A stretch of DNA of 64,000 nt, taken from Candidatus Bathyarchaeota archaeon. Lineage in GTDB: Archaea > Thermoproteota > Bathyarchaeia > TCS64. This document shows positions 53,554 to 62,283 of this stretch, in pieces. Where the stretch lies: positions 1 to 64,000 of the forward strand of contig JASLYX010000001.1 in assembly GCA_030739585.1 (NCBI GenBank), in the 5' to 3' direction. The notes beneath the pieces were generated by a model. The model saw only the letters and a program-made list of their open reading frames with translations. It was not told the DNA's origin and made no database searches. Position 1 is the stretch's first letter. Every line of letters begins with the position of its first letter. A program made the position numbers and the translations under genes.

Positions 53554-54255
53554 TTAGGATTTCATTATTCTCAAGTCGATAGGAACCCTGCACCCAAGGA
53601 ACACTCCATCAAAATCTACCTGGGAAGAATACGCGTATACTTCGACTCCCTTTTCCTTTGCCTCTTTAAGACTAGCTGCGAAATCGGGGTCAGTTTCCAC
53701 GTTAGGCCTGAAGCTGCTTACATCAGGCCGCTGGATAAGGAATAACACTGCTGACCTACCCTGTCCGAGGCCTTCGGTTAGAGTCCGGAGATGGCGGTGC
53801 CCTCTTTTTGTGGGTGCGTCTGGGAATAGCGCTATTCTGTCTCTAATCAGGGTGCACGACTTTACCTCAAGGAGTAGCTTTCCAGAATCACTTTTGAGGA
53901 GAAAGTCGAGGCGTGACTCCCCAAAAGTATACTCCGCTTTTTCGACATGGAACTCTTTGAATGGTTCGATGATACCTCTGTCAACTGCTTCTCCAATAAT
54001 CTTGTTCGGGACACTGGAGTCAACGCTCACCAGGATCCCATGATGGTCAACAAGAGTGAGGTTGTAATGGGTTTTCCTTGTATCCGATTTTACTGGGAGG
54101 ATATAGACCCTGGCTCCACGAAAGAGGAGCTCTTTCATCCTGCCTGGATTTGGAACAAAGCAGAGGGTCTCAACGCCTTCCACGAGGACTACTCCCAGGA
54201 ACCTGTTAGGTCGAGACTGGAAAACTGCTGGTACAAGACGTCTGCTGAACCTCAA
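53554..54255 (-). CDS. sfsA: SfsA-family DNA/RNA-binding nuclease-like protein
   Basis: The 233-residue protein has SfsA family signatures: RPNRFLGVVLVEG near the N-terminus, HVPNPGRMKELL-like CFVPNPGRMKELLFRG, SRLDFLL, the acidic LLEVKSCTLI and FPDAPTKRGHRHLRTL. The fold combines an OB-like domain with a restriction-endonuclease-like domain, and nuclease activity has been proposed. The start is placed at TTG 54255 with GGAG upstream, directly after the previous stop. This gives the family N-terminus MRFSRRL; an upstream Met at 54294 would overlap the neighbour by 35 bases. Confidence 0.9.
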   Translation of the reverse strand: MRFSRRLVPAVFQSRPNRFLGVVLVEGVETLCFVPNPGRMKELLFRGARVYILPVKSDTRKTHYNLTLVDHHGILVSVDSSVPNKIIGEAVDRGIIEPFKEFHVEKAEYTFGESRLDFLLKSDSGKLLLEVKSCTLIRDRIALFPDAPTKRGHRHLRTLTEGLGQGRSAVLFLIQRPDVSSFRPNVETDPDFAASLKEAKEKGVEVYAYSSQVDFDGVFLGCRVPIDLRIMKS

Positions 54256-54259
54256 AGTG

Positions 54260-55057
54260 TTAGTCCTGCTCCAGGGTCTTAAGGATCTCCTCAAGAGTCC
54301 AACGGCTATTAGCAGCTATGAGTCTTAATGTAGTCTCCCTTTTGAGCTCCAAGTCGTCTTCCCCGGAGCTCTCGGTGATATATGCTCCCCCAGCCTCCCC
54401 GAGGATGAGGAGCCCAGCAGCGACATCCGTGATCCTGAGCTTCTCCCTTAGGTCGACGTGGGCATCAATGATTCCTGAAGCAAGATGGCAAAGGCTGAGG
54501 GCGGAGCACCCCGTCTGGCGGAGGTGTCTTGAGCTCACTATTAGCTGTCTGATCCTGTCGACGGAGGTGCCCTTGCTGATATCCAAGGAAACAAGGGCCT
54601 CTTTAACGAGCTTCGATTTTGATGGAGTGATATGTTGCCCTGCTCTCCATGCCCCTTTGCTCCTTTCGGCCCTATAGACATCCCCGGAGTATAGATCTTT
54701 GATCAATCCCAACTTTACTCCGGACATATGAGGTGTCGTCGATAGTGCCATGCTTGTGCAAGCTAAGGGGATGCCCCGCGCTAGGTTTGTGGTCCCATCG
54801 ACGGGGTCGAGGACAAGAACGGGGCCATTCTCTCCGATGTCGTAATCACCCTCCTCACTCACGACCCGGACTGGAAATTCGGCGTTGCTAAGGGTTTCCC
54901 TTACCGCCTCCTGAGCCTCTGAGTCTAGGAGTTGTTTAAGGCTGTTGACGTCGAGGGAGGCCTTTCTCAGGAGGGCATTCCTAACCTTGGTTCGGACATT
55001 CTCCGCGGCCTCAAGCAGAACTGGTGTCCATCGGGCGCTTACAATGGGTTGAGCCAT
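54260..55057 (-). CDS. inositol monophosphatase/FBPase-IV family phosphatase
   Basis: Lithium-sensitive-type phosphatase of 265 residues. Metal site DPVDGTTNLARG (about 83-94) and the late motif RITDVAAGLLILGEAGG (about 208-224) are intact; the first Glu is in VSEEGD. Archaeal members hydrolyse inositol phosphate and often fructose 1,6-bisphosphate, so it may add to class I FBPase at 3.5 kb. It is coupled with sfsA, which begins five bases after its stop. Confidence 0.88.
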   Translation of the reverse strand: MAQPIVSARWTPVLLEAAENVRTKVRNALLRKASLDVNSLKQLLDSEAQEAVRETLSNAEFPVRVVSEEGDYDIGENGPVLVLDPVDGTTNLARGIPLACTSMALSTTPHMSGVKLGLIKDLYSGDVYRAERSKGAWRAGQHITPSKSKLVKEALVSLDISKGTSVDRIRQLIVSSRHLRQTGCSALSLCHLASGIIDAHVDLREKLRITDVAAGLLILGEAGGAYITESSGEDDLELKRETTLRLIAANSRWTLEEILKTLEQD

Positions 55058-55164
55058 ACTATGTCATCATATGGTATCCTTATGGTTAACTTTTTTCAGT
55101 CAAGGAGATCCAAAGTAACCAACTGATTCATAGAGAAATACTGATAACCAAAGAACCAAGTCCG

Positions 55165-56058
55165 TTAAAAAGAGACCATTGATTTATAGAAATTGTAACG
55201 TCTCTCAATATCCTTGATGGTTAGAGGAATGAACCTGTTGATGCTGAACTCCTCAACCGCGAATGAGCCCATCACATTACCGTACACCACAGCCTCCCTC
55301 ATGGCTGGTTCGTTCAGGCTCCCGCTTCGGGCTAGATGGCCCATAAATCCCCCTGCAAAGCAATCCCCTGCCCCTGTAGGATCCCTAATCTTTTCCAAGG
55401 GATAGCCGCAAGTGGGAAAGATCTTTTTTCGGGTGAAGAGGATGGCGCCATGTTCTCCCTTCTTGACGATGACAAACCTCGGGCCCCAATCAAGGATCTC
55501 CTTAGCCCCCATGATCAGGTTTGAGGTCTGGCATAACTGCCTCACCTCATTGTCATTGAGAACCATACCGTTGACCCTAGAGATAACCTCGATGAGCCCA
55601 GCCCTGTCGGTGTTGATCCAGTACTCTATGGTATCCGCTACAGTAAGGCGGGGTCTGTCCACCTGCTCTAAGACACTGAGCTGCTGGTGGGGGCCCACAT
55701 TGCCTAGGTATAAGAACTCTGCATTCCTGTACTCCTCGGGTACGATGGGATCCCAGTCCCCAAAGACGTTTAGCTCCGTGGCTATTGTTGTCCGGGCCCC
55801 CAGATCATATCCGAAGCTCGAGACGAAATGGAAGCTCTTTCCTTCCCCGATCACGAGGCCTGCGAGGTCGAGCTTTTCTCTAAAGAGGTTTATGTATTCC
55901 TCCGGGAAATCGTCCCCTATGATGCCGATCAGCCCCGACTCGGCGAAGAAGCTTGCAGCAATGCTGGAATAGGTACCCGAGCCCCCGACTAGTCTGGATA
56001 CGCTCTTAAAGGGGGTCTCGGTTGTATCGAGGGCTACACTACCTAGGTTGACGATCAT
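55165..56058 (-). CDS. PfkB-family carbohydrate kinase
   Basis: The 297-residue ribokinase-fold kinase has GGSGTYSSIAASFF near residue 25-38 for sugar binding and the anion hole/catalytic motif DPTGAGDCFAGG (about 227-238, catalytic Asp in GAGD). Substrates in this family include sugars, nucleosides and sugar phosphates; nothing in the sequence fixes it here. The order and spacing suggest possible cotranscription with purM upstream (68 bases). A conserved FVIVKKGEHGAILF strand is typical. Confidence 0.87.
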   Translation of the reverse strand: MIVNLGSVALDTTETPFKSVSRLVGGSGTYSSIAASFFAESGLIGIIGDDFPEEYINLFREKLDLAGLVIGEGKSFHFVSSFGYDLGARTTIATELNVFGDWDPIVPEEYRNAEFLYLGNVGPHQQLSVLEQVDRPRLTVADTIEYWINTDRAGLIEVISRVNGMVLNDNEVRQLCQTSNLIMGAKEILDWGPRFVIVKKGEHGAILFTRKKIFPTCGYPLEKIRDPTGAGDCFAGGFMGHLARSGSLNEPAMREAVVYGNVMGSFAVEEFSINRFIPLTIKDIERRYNFYKSMVSF

Positions 56059-56126
56059 TCATCAATCAGGAGAAAAGATAGGGGATTCCCTTTATTATTT
56101 TACCCAATTTTCAATAAGTCTAATAA

Positions 56127-57281
56127 TCAATCACGGGCATAACGGAATTCGTCTGACTTGCATGTTATCTTGAGGGTGTTGCCCTCCTCACTTTTTTCGC
56201 AGCGCCCGATGACCTGGACGCCTATGCCAAAGTTCTCTGCGATCCTAATCACTTCCTCGGCTACTCCAGGCTCAACGATGAACTCGAAACCTATCCCCAT
56301 GTTAAAGTCCTCATACATCTCCCTCCACTCCACATGTCCCTCCCCTTGGATAAGGTGGAAAATTGGATCAGGCTCCGGTAGGGTGTTCTTGATATAATCT
56401 ACCCCATTCCCGAGGCTCAAGCACTTTGTCTGGCCTCCACCCGTGTTATGGACCATGCCGTGAACTGAGTCTCCCACACTCTCCAAAACCTTTGCTGCGA
56501 TTGGGGCGAATATTCTGGTGGGTGACGTCAAGGCTTCACCGACGGTCATGCCGAGCCCAACCGGGTTATCGTCGATGTTATAACTCCCCGTGAACCTTGC
56601 CCTGTCCGGGTGTGCGAGCTCTGGATATTTCTCGAGGTATTCTCCACTCATAAGGCAGTTTCTCGCGAGGGTGTGGCCATTGCACATAATCCCACTGTTA
56701 ACTTCATTCTCATAGCTGACTTTTCCGCCACTCCGTAGGCCCACTATCACATCCCCGGGGGAGATCTGGTAACCCGTTACTGCTTTCTCTAGGTCCACTC
56801 TAGCAAAGAGAGCCCCGCAGACATCTAAGGTCTTCATCTGATCAGGGAGGTCAGCGGTCTCCCCGCCCCCGAATAAAACGGGTAGCCCAATCTCCTCTAG
56901 TTTTTTAAACGTTCCCTCAAATCCCTGGGAGAGGGCTGCCAGCATCTCAACCCTTTCGATGAGAATCGGGTTATATGCTATGTAGTCGATGAATGAAATG
57001 GCTTCAGCTCCGACGCAGATGGTGTCATCGATGTTCATCGCGACGGCGTCCTGGGCCAACCCTTTAAACCATGAGGGATCCCCTGACTCTTTGTAACCTA
57101 GGTAGCTTATGATGGGCTTGCTCCCAGCAGAGTCAGTGTGGGCTACAAGACCCCTCTCAGGGTTCTCTGGATCCCGGGTGATAACACAGAAGGCTCCTGG
57201 GTAAAGGTTGTTTACGACACCTTTGAAGACGTGGATGCCCTCCTTTTTCACGTCAACCCCAAGGGCCTTGTATCGGGACAT
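56127..57281 (-). CDS. purM: phosphoribosylformylglycinamidine cyclo-ligase-like (AIR synthase)
   Basis: Purine-synthesis enzyme of the PurM/SelD ATP-binding family. Motifs are HTDSAGSKPIISYL, DAVAMNIDDTICVGAEAISF, GGETADLPD (about 138-146), and the C-terminal HNTGGGQTKCL and FNMGIGF. It is 384 residues, longer than the usual 340. The classic DGVGTK is replaced by TDSAGSK, a variant that may reflect lineage or a related reaction. PurN-like formyltransferase lies at 61 kb on the other strand. The rest of the purine pathway is not in the window. Confidence 0.87.
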   Translation of the reverse strand: MSRYKALGVDVKKEGIHVFKGVVNNLYPGAFCVITRDPENPERGLVAHTDSAGSKPIISYLGYKESGDPSWFKGLAQDAVAMNIDDTICVGAEAISFIDYIAYNPILIERVEMLAALSQGFEGTFKKLEEIGLPVLFGGGETADLPDQMKTLDVCGALFARVDLEKAVTGYQISPGDVIVGLRSGGKVSYENEVNSGIMCNGHTLARNCLMSGEYLEKYPELAHPDRARFTGSYNIDDNPVGLGMTVGEALTSPTRIFAPIAAKVLESVGDSVHGMVHNTGGGQTKCLSLGNGVDYIKNTLPEPDPIFHLIQGEGHVEWREMYEDFNMGIGFEFIVEPGVAEEVIRIAENFGIGVQVIGRCEKSEEGNTLKITCKSDEFRYARD

Positions 57282-57336
57282 CTTGGCGAGAATATAGCGT
57301 CTGTTATCTTAAGGTTATTGACGAGTGCGGTTAGGC

Positions 57337-58908
57337 CTAGGGCTGGGAGATGGAACCTATGTGATCAATGATGGCCTCCTGGAGCCGGATATAGTCTCCA
57401 TCATTTATCCATCCTCCCCGCCGGAGCCTCACGAGCCCGAGCATAATCTGATCCACCGCCTCCCTGCTTCGGAAAAGGTTCAGTCTCTCTGCCTCCTGAC
57501 GGTATGCCCGTCCCACAGGGTTATCCCTACCCAGGCTCTTCACCGCCCTCTCTAGGAACCTATTCGAGAACCCGCCCCTGGGCCTGATGAGCTTGCTCAC
57601 CTTACTCTCTAAGCCATCCGTTAGCATCAGTCTGAACCTTGAAAGGAGGCTGGGGCTATCCACCACCTCTACCGGGGGATGGAAGTCGAACCTCTTCTGA
57701 CCGAAGTGGAAGACATAGAAAGGTATAGAAATCTCTAGGTCTCCCTCATCCAGCTCAATTTTATATTTATCGACGGCCTTAAGCTTTTTTTTCTTTCTCC
57801 GGTTGAGGGAATCTATTTGACCAGAGATCGCTTTTGCCTCAGCCAGTATTTCTACTTCAATGGATTTGATCTCCTCGAGCCTGTCTAACGTCTGGCTTCG
57901 TTCATCAGCCAGCTTCTCCTCGTCGCCTTTTAACTCATCTTTGAACTGGCCCGTCAGGGCCTTGATCTCAGCGTCTCTCTCCTCCTGAAGGCTTTTTACC
58001 GCCCTCTCAAGCTCCCCGAACTTTTTCTTCTGCTCTATCAGGGACTTTTTCTCTGAATCAAGCTTCTCTCTACTATCTTCTGACTTAAGTCGGGAAATAC
58101 GTTTCTCTGCCCGGGTGAGTTTTCTCTTGCGTTTTGTTCGCTCCTCCCTTAGTGGACCTACCTTTCGTTTGTATGCCTCACGGACACGGGCAGTCTCTCT
58201 GTTCATCTTCTTTTTGAGCCTGGCCCTCTTCTTCTCAATGGCCCTTTTCAATTGTTCCTGGATCTTCGCGCTGCTATCGTTGATGTTTAATTTCTCCTCT
58301 CTCAATACCTTCCGGGCTATATCTTGGGACTCTTGAAGACTCTTCTTAGTCTTTTCTAGGGTTTTCTGGTCTTGTTCAAGTGTTTTATTGTGCTTTTTAA
58401 GAGAGTTCACGACAGATTTGACTTCTTTATTCCCTAGGATCGGGCTAAAGATTGCTGAAATAACCTTTGTCTCCTGCGTCTTGGCCCTCTCTAGAAGACA
58501 GTTTATTTCCCTTGGGTTTGGAGGATGGGCCACAAGCCCTTTGAACGTCAGTGTTTCTTGTCCTGTAAAATCTTTAAAATGACCTGAGAGACCCTTTAGC
58601 GTTTTTAGATATTTCTTGGGCTCCACTGAGAACTTGTTAATGGCTTTGATGAATGCCTCCACGTCAGGAATGATATCGTATTTGAGGCTGGTCTTATGAA
58701 GTCCAAGGAGATCGACCATTAATGATCCCCCGTCGTATAGCTTGAAAAGGATCGGGTAAGTCGCGAAGGAGGCGGCCTCCAGAGCTTCTGTCCCTCTCCG
58801 TGTATCCCCCACTATGTAAAGTGATGCGAGTTCTAGTTCCCTGGTGAAAGGTTGACCTCTACTACGATCATCAAGAACATATGGTATGGTCAATCTCTTC
58901 AATCCCAT
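57337..58908 (-). CDS. large coiled-coil protein of unknown function
   Basis: The 523-residue protein is not recognised. Residues 1-165 form a globular domain with strands such as LASLYIVGDTRRG and FATYPILFKLYDGGSLMVDL. A continuous, highly charged coiled coil (about 168-385, rich in K, E and R) follows. The C-terminal part (385-523) is globular again, with FHFGQKRFDFHPPVEVVDSP and DGDYIRLQEAIIDHIGSI. No ATPase or membrane motif is visible. The shape resembles partners of ATPases such as HerA- or SMC-like complexes, but this is only an analogy. It lies upstream of purM on the same strand with a 55-base gap. Confidence 0.75.
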   Translation of the reverse strand: MGLKRLTIPYVLDDRSRGQPFTRELELASLYIVGDTRRGTEALEAASFATYPILFKLYDGGSLMVDLLGLHKTSLKYDIIPDVEAFIKAINKFSVEPKKYLKTLKGLSGHFKDFTGQETLTFKGLVAHPPNPREINCLLERAKTQETKVISAIFSPILGNKEVKSVVNSLKKHNKTLEQDQKTLEKTKKSLQESQDIARKVLREEKLNINDSSAKIQEQLKRAIEKKRARLKKKMNRETARVREAYKRKVGPLREERTKRKRKLTRAEKRISRLKSEDSREKLDSEKKSLIEQKKKFGELERAVKSLQEERDAEIKALTGQFKDELKGDEEKLADERSQTLDRLEEIKSIEVEILAEAKAISGQIDSLNRRKKKKLKAVDKYKIELDEGDLEISIPFYVFHFGQKRFDFHPPVEVVDSPSLLSRFRLMLTDGLESKVSKLIRPRGGFSNRFLERAVKSLGRDNPVGRAYRQEAERLNLFRSREAVDQIMLGLVRLRRGGWINDGDYIRLQEAIIDHIGSISQP

Positions 58909-59541
58909 GGTACTCTCCTTAACTAAATTATACTCTCTCCTAAAAAAATACAGTATGGAACCCCAACCACGGAATCACCAATATTCCACGCGGTGTATTC
59001 CTCGACGTTCCTGATGATTCTCTCGGTTCCTTGAAAACGGCCTTGAAGCTTCTTGGATGCGAAAACAGCTCCAAAAAATGATTCTAAGCGATCATCTCTA
59101 CTATGAGGAGATCGATTACCTCTTCAGCGACAGCGATCCAAGTATAACTGCTCCAGAAAAGGTCTGCAACACCGCAATCTATCGCCTCAGCATCCTGGGA
59201 TAGAGACTTTCCAACGGCACAGACCCCCTAAAAGATTAATTTAAGTCTCCTGAGGCTATCAAAAACATCAGGGTCGTATGTTCCGTCTCTAGCAATTGCT
59301 TGAGACTTAGATTTCCCTCTGAGTAGTTTGACATCCTCCTCAAGGGATAGGCTCCCGCGCCGCTATAAACAGGTGGAGGGAGAGGTGTCCCTCTATAGCT
59401 GGATACACTTTTTCCTTTATCTCCTATCTCCGTTACATGGGCTTTTAGATGGATTTATCCCCGAAGTTAATCTCCGGATAGTTTGAGCTCAGAGAAGCGC
59501 ACGATTTAGAGAAACGCCGAAGAGGTATTTGGTTTTGACTA
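58909..59541. other. intergenic region with a small gene-like remnant
   Basis: A plus-strand frame from 59057 to 59203 (48 codons) reads MRKQLQKMILSDHLYYEEID and continues YLFSDSDPSITAPEKVCNTA to IYRLSILG and a stop. It looks coding in residue choice but is short, has no ribosome site and is preceded by stops; the continuation in another frame is faintly protein-like. It may be a remnant. Nothing else was seen in the 630 bases. Confidence 0.3.
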
Positions 59542-59916
59542 TTAGGAAATGATCTCTTTAATGGCTTCTGTTGTCTCGTTGGGGAAGTCCCTCATGAGGC
59601 TAGATATCACGGTCTGTGCAACATACTTTTTGAAAGAGGCCTCATTGAGCTTTGGCCTATAAACCCTATGATACCCTCCTTTACCTGTTTTCTCATTATA
59701 GTCTAGGACGCCCTCTTCCACCATGGCGTTGAGGAAGTTGATTATTGATGCACGGCTGATCGTTTTACCAACAAGCTTTTCGTTAACACGGGTCCAGACC
59801 TCTCTCGAGATGGCGCCCTCCTCTTTTCTTTCCCAAACGAACCTCAAGGCTTCTTCTTGATAGTCGCGAAAAACCTTTGCAAGGCCGTTGCTTGCCGGAT
59901 TAAATATCAGTGTCAT
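59542..59916 (-). CDS. winged-helix regulator, BlaI/MecI/CopY-like
   Basis: The 124-residue DNA-binding regulator has a winged-helix core: helix LRFVWERKEEG, recognition helix region ISRASIINFLNAMVEEGVLD (about 55-74), and the wing GKGGYHRVYRPKLN. A C-terminal helix pair for dimerisation follows. BlaI-like proteins repress nearby genes, and the nearest is the M55 peptidase upstream on the same strand; no target is clear. The decayed regulator at 14.6 kb has the same kind of wing. ATG 59916 is preceded by a purine-rich stretch, GGTGCGGTGAG. Confidence 0.82.
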   Translation of the reverse strand: MTLIFNPASNGLAKVFRDYQEEALRFVWERKEEGAISREVWTRVNEKLVGKTISRASIINFLNAMVEEGVLDYNEKTGKGGYHRVYRPKLNEASFKKYVAQTVISSLMRDFPNETTEAIKEIIS

Positions 59917-60096
59917 TTTTAACTCACCGCACCTTTCCCCTAGTTAAAATATAAGTCTATTGCACCAAAAAAAATGGATTTTATGATTATTTGAAAAACG
60001 TTGTCTTGCGCGCCTCAGAGACCATGATCTTTCCGGTGAATTTTGAGAAGAGCTGCAGCTTAAACTAGAAAAAAGAAGGGAAGAGAGATAGCCTGC

Positions 60097-60936
60097 TCAG
60101 CGTCGCTCAGCACCACTCGCCAGATAGAAGATGCCGTTGAGCCCGCGATACGCCGTCGGGTAGTCATCGAAGACCGCCGCCACTGTTCTTCCATCAAGCC
60201 TTTCTATATAAGGCAGGATAGAGGCAGCATCGGCACTCGTTGCAGATACCAGTTCAACCTGAAGTTTCACGGGGGTTTCCAATCTGAAAGGTTCAATTTC
60301 CTCATAGCTTATGAGAGCCTCTGAGACCATTTTCCTGATAATTGGGCCCGTCTTATCTGGGTGGATACATTCAGCCGCGTACCTTCCCATGCCTTTCTTG
60401 AGGACGGCAGTTTTGATTTCAGGGATAAGGGCCTTAGCCTCTGTGGCGACTGCGGCGTCCCCGGAGATGAAAATGGATGGGACTCCATAGTGCCCAGCAA
60501 GAGCCGCGTTGAGCCCGAACTCCCCTAATTCGATGCCGTTGATATATACTGCTATGACCCCTAGGGTGTAGGTATGGCAGAGAACCGCGTTAGGGGTCCC
60601 CCTTCGGGCATGGTATCCCACAAATAGAGCTGCGTCAAACTCGTCGCTTATTCCCGCCATCATACTGAAGGGCTTCGGGGAGCCTCTGATCAGTGTTGCG
60701 GCCTCGTTGACCTCCCATGGATGTAGGTTCTTCATTCTACCGTGGGAGTCGGAGATGGTGATCTCCTTAACTCCAGAGGCAAGGGCTCCGTCGATCGCCG
60801 CATTCAGGTCTCCGACCATGAGCTTACGGTATTTTTCGTACTCCAATTGATCGCTGCCCACTTGGCTCCAGTCCACAACGCCGGTAGTCCCCTCCATGTC
60901 GTTTGTTATAAAAACTCGTTTAGGCTTGGTTGACAA
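60097..60936 (-). CDS. dppA: M55 family D-aminopeptidase (DppA-like)
   Basis: The zinc peptidase of 279 residues resembles Bacillus DppA, which releases D-amino acids from the N-terminus of peptides. Metal ligands are visible: NDMEGTTG (Asp13, Glu15), SDSHGRM, GYHARRG, a His in LCHTYT and the Glu in ELGEFGLNAALAGHYG. The family forms a decamer that excludes large proteins. Together with the D-aminoacylase at 10.8 kb and the peptide importer it supports use of D-amino-acid-containing peptides, for instance from bacterial cell walls. ATG 60936 is the first. Confidence 0.9.
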   Translation of the reverse strand: MSTKPKRVFITNDMEGTTGVVDWSQVGSDQLEYEKYRKLMVGDLNAAIDGALASGVKEITISDSHGRMKNLHPWEVNEAATLIRGSPKPFSMMAGISDEFDAALFVGYHARRGTPNAVLCHTYTLGVIAVYINGIELGEFGLNAALAGHYGVPSIFISGDAAVATEAKALIPEIKTAVLKKGMGRYAAECIHPDKTGPIIRKMVSEALISYEEIEPFRLETPVKLQVELVSATSADAASILPYIERLDGRTVAAVFDDYPTAYRGLNGIFYLASGAERR

Positions 60937-60985
60937 TCTGATCAGAATAATTCCTGACTTAGGAACTATAAACCAGTTGCCACCC

Positions 60986-61129
60986 TCAATCCTTTGCGGG
61001 AATTAAGGCGCCGCAATAGAGGCAAACCACAGTCTTGGGTACGACGTGGTCGCAAGTTTCACATAGATAGAGTGCTTTGTGAATAGGCTTCATCACAATG
61101 ATATTTTCTATGCGAGTCTCTTTGGCCAT
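60986..61129 (-). CDS. 47-residue mini zinc-ribbon protein
   Basis: A very small protein with two CxxC knuckles, CETC and CLYC, in the last half, and a basic N-terminus. It would bind one zinc ion and may bind nucleic acid or protein. ATG 61129 (MAKETRIENIIVM) is chosen because the longer frame includes a low-complexity part; AGGAGG lies about 20 bases upstream, rather far for this ATG. No family is recognised. Confidence 0.6.
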   Translation of the reverse strand: MAKETRIENIIVMKPIHKALYLCETCDHVVPKTVVCLYCGALIPAKD

Positions 61130-61329
61130 GGATATTGGGTGAAATCCTCCTCTATTATTATAAGATGTTCGTATGTTCTTGTTCTGGAGAGGGTGTTGAA
61201 AGTATATAGTTGGACTCAAATGTGATTGGGGTTGAATGAAAACCCCTCAGCCAATTCTTATATGGAAAATCGAGTTAATTTGGGAGTATGAGGCCCCCGT
61301 TAATCTACGCTCCTAAAGGAGACACGTTA

Positions 61330-62100
61330 ATGCGGGTGGCTTCCTTCGTTTCCGGTTCTGGAACCAACGCGAGGAGGATAATAGAGAGGTCCTATGAGGA
61401 GGACTCTCGTTTCGAGGTCTCCCTAATCTTCTCTGATGTCCGAGATGGTTGCCTTCTGAGGAACGGGAAGAAAAGGTGTAGGGCTAAGGATATCGCGGAT
61501 GAGTATGGTATACCCTATGAGTATGAGGACATCCGGGACTTTTACAGGGAGAAAGGGGAAAAGAGGTCCGACCTCAGCCTCCGTCCTGAATATGACCGTC
61601 TAGTTGTAGAGAAATTGGCACCTCATAGGATAGATCTCATTGCCCTCGCTGGCTACATGAGCATCACCACATGGCCCCTCCTGGAGGCCTATAGAGGGAG
61701 GATAGTAAATGTCCATCCCGCTGATCTCTCACTCCTTGACGGAAACGAACGGAAATACGTAGGAATTCACGTGATAAGGGACGCCATCCTAGCAGGGGAA
61801 TCCGAGCTCAGGGCAAGCACCCATGTGGTCCGAGATAAAGTGGATCATGGGGAGATCTTGGTCGTCTCCAGGCCCATCCCAGTCAGGTTACCAGAGGGGA
61901 TCGTCTTAAGGGAGCTGGCTCTGGATAAACACCTTCTCAGTGTTACTGTGGATGAGCATCAGGAAGAGCTGAAGAGACAGGGAGATTGGGTGATCTTCCC
62001 CCTGACGATCCAGATGATAGCCGCGGGATTTTTCGCCTTAGACGGAGAGGGAGGGGTGTATGTTAACGGGGTGCTCTCCCCAGGAGGATACAGGTTTTAG
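61330..62100 (+). CDS. PurN-like formyltransferase
   Basis: A formyltransferase-fold protein of 256 residues. The N-terminal SGSGTNARRI loop binds GAR phosphate, NVHPADLS holds the catalytic Asn-x-His, and DKVDHGEILVVS gives the catalytic Asp. An extra 40-50 residues (about 35-80, with DVRDGC and GKKRCRAKDI) separate the first motif from the rest compared with classical PurN (about 200 residues). ATG 61330 follows AAAGGAGA at good spacing, which rejects the upstream ATG 61288. PurM is in the same window, so a role in purine synthesis is reasonable. Confidence 0.82.
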   Translation: MRVASFVSGSGTNARRIIERSYEEDSRFEVSLIFSDVRDGCLLRNGKKRCRAKDIADEYGIPYEYEDIRDFYREKGEKRSDLSLRPEYDRLVVEKLAPHRIDLIALAGYMSITTWPLLEAYRGRIVNVHPADLSLLDGNERKYVGIHVIRDAILAGESELRASTHVVRDKVDHGEILVVSRPIPVRLPEGIVLRELALDKHLLSVTVDEHQEELKRQGDWVIFPLTIQMIAAGFFALDGEGGVYVNGVLSPGGYRF

Positions 62101-62283
62101 ATCAACTGGAGGAATCACCCTGGCGAGGGCGTTATCCCCAGTTCCTAGTGGAATTCCATAGATGAAAGACTTCCCAGCTTCGTTTAACACCTATGAGAAA
62201 TAGCTAAGACCTTGCACCTTTGGTTGATCGCGGAAGGTGTATGGGATCTTTGAATACGTGCTCTCAGAGGTTCGGTTATATAA

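Noticed and set aside
60986-61219. 77-codon version of the zinc-ribbon protein
   Set aside because: The first 30 codons look like untranslated leader, including the AGGAGG and promoter-like bases.
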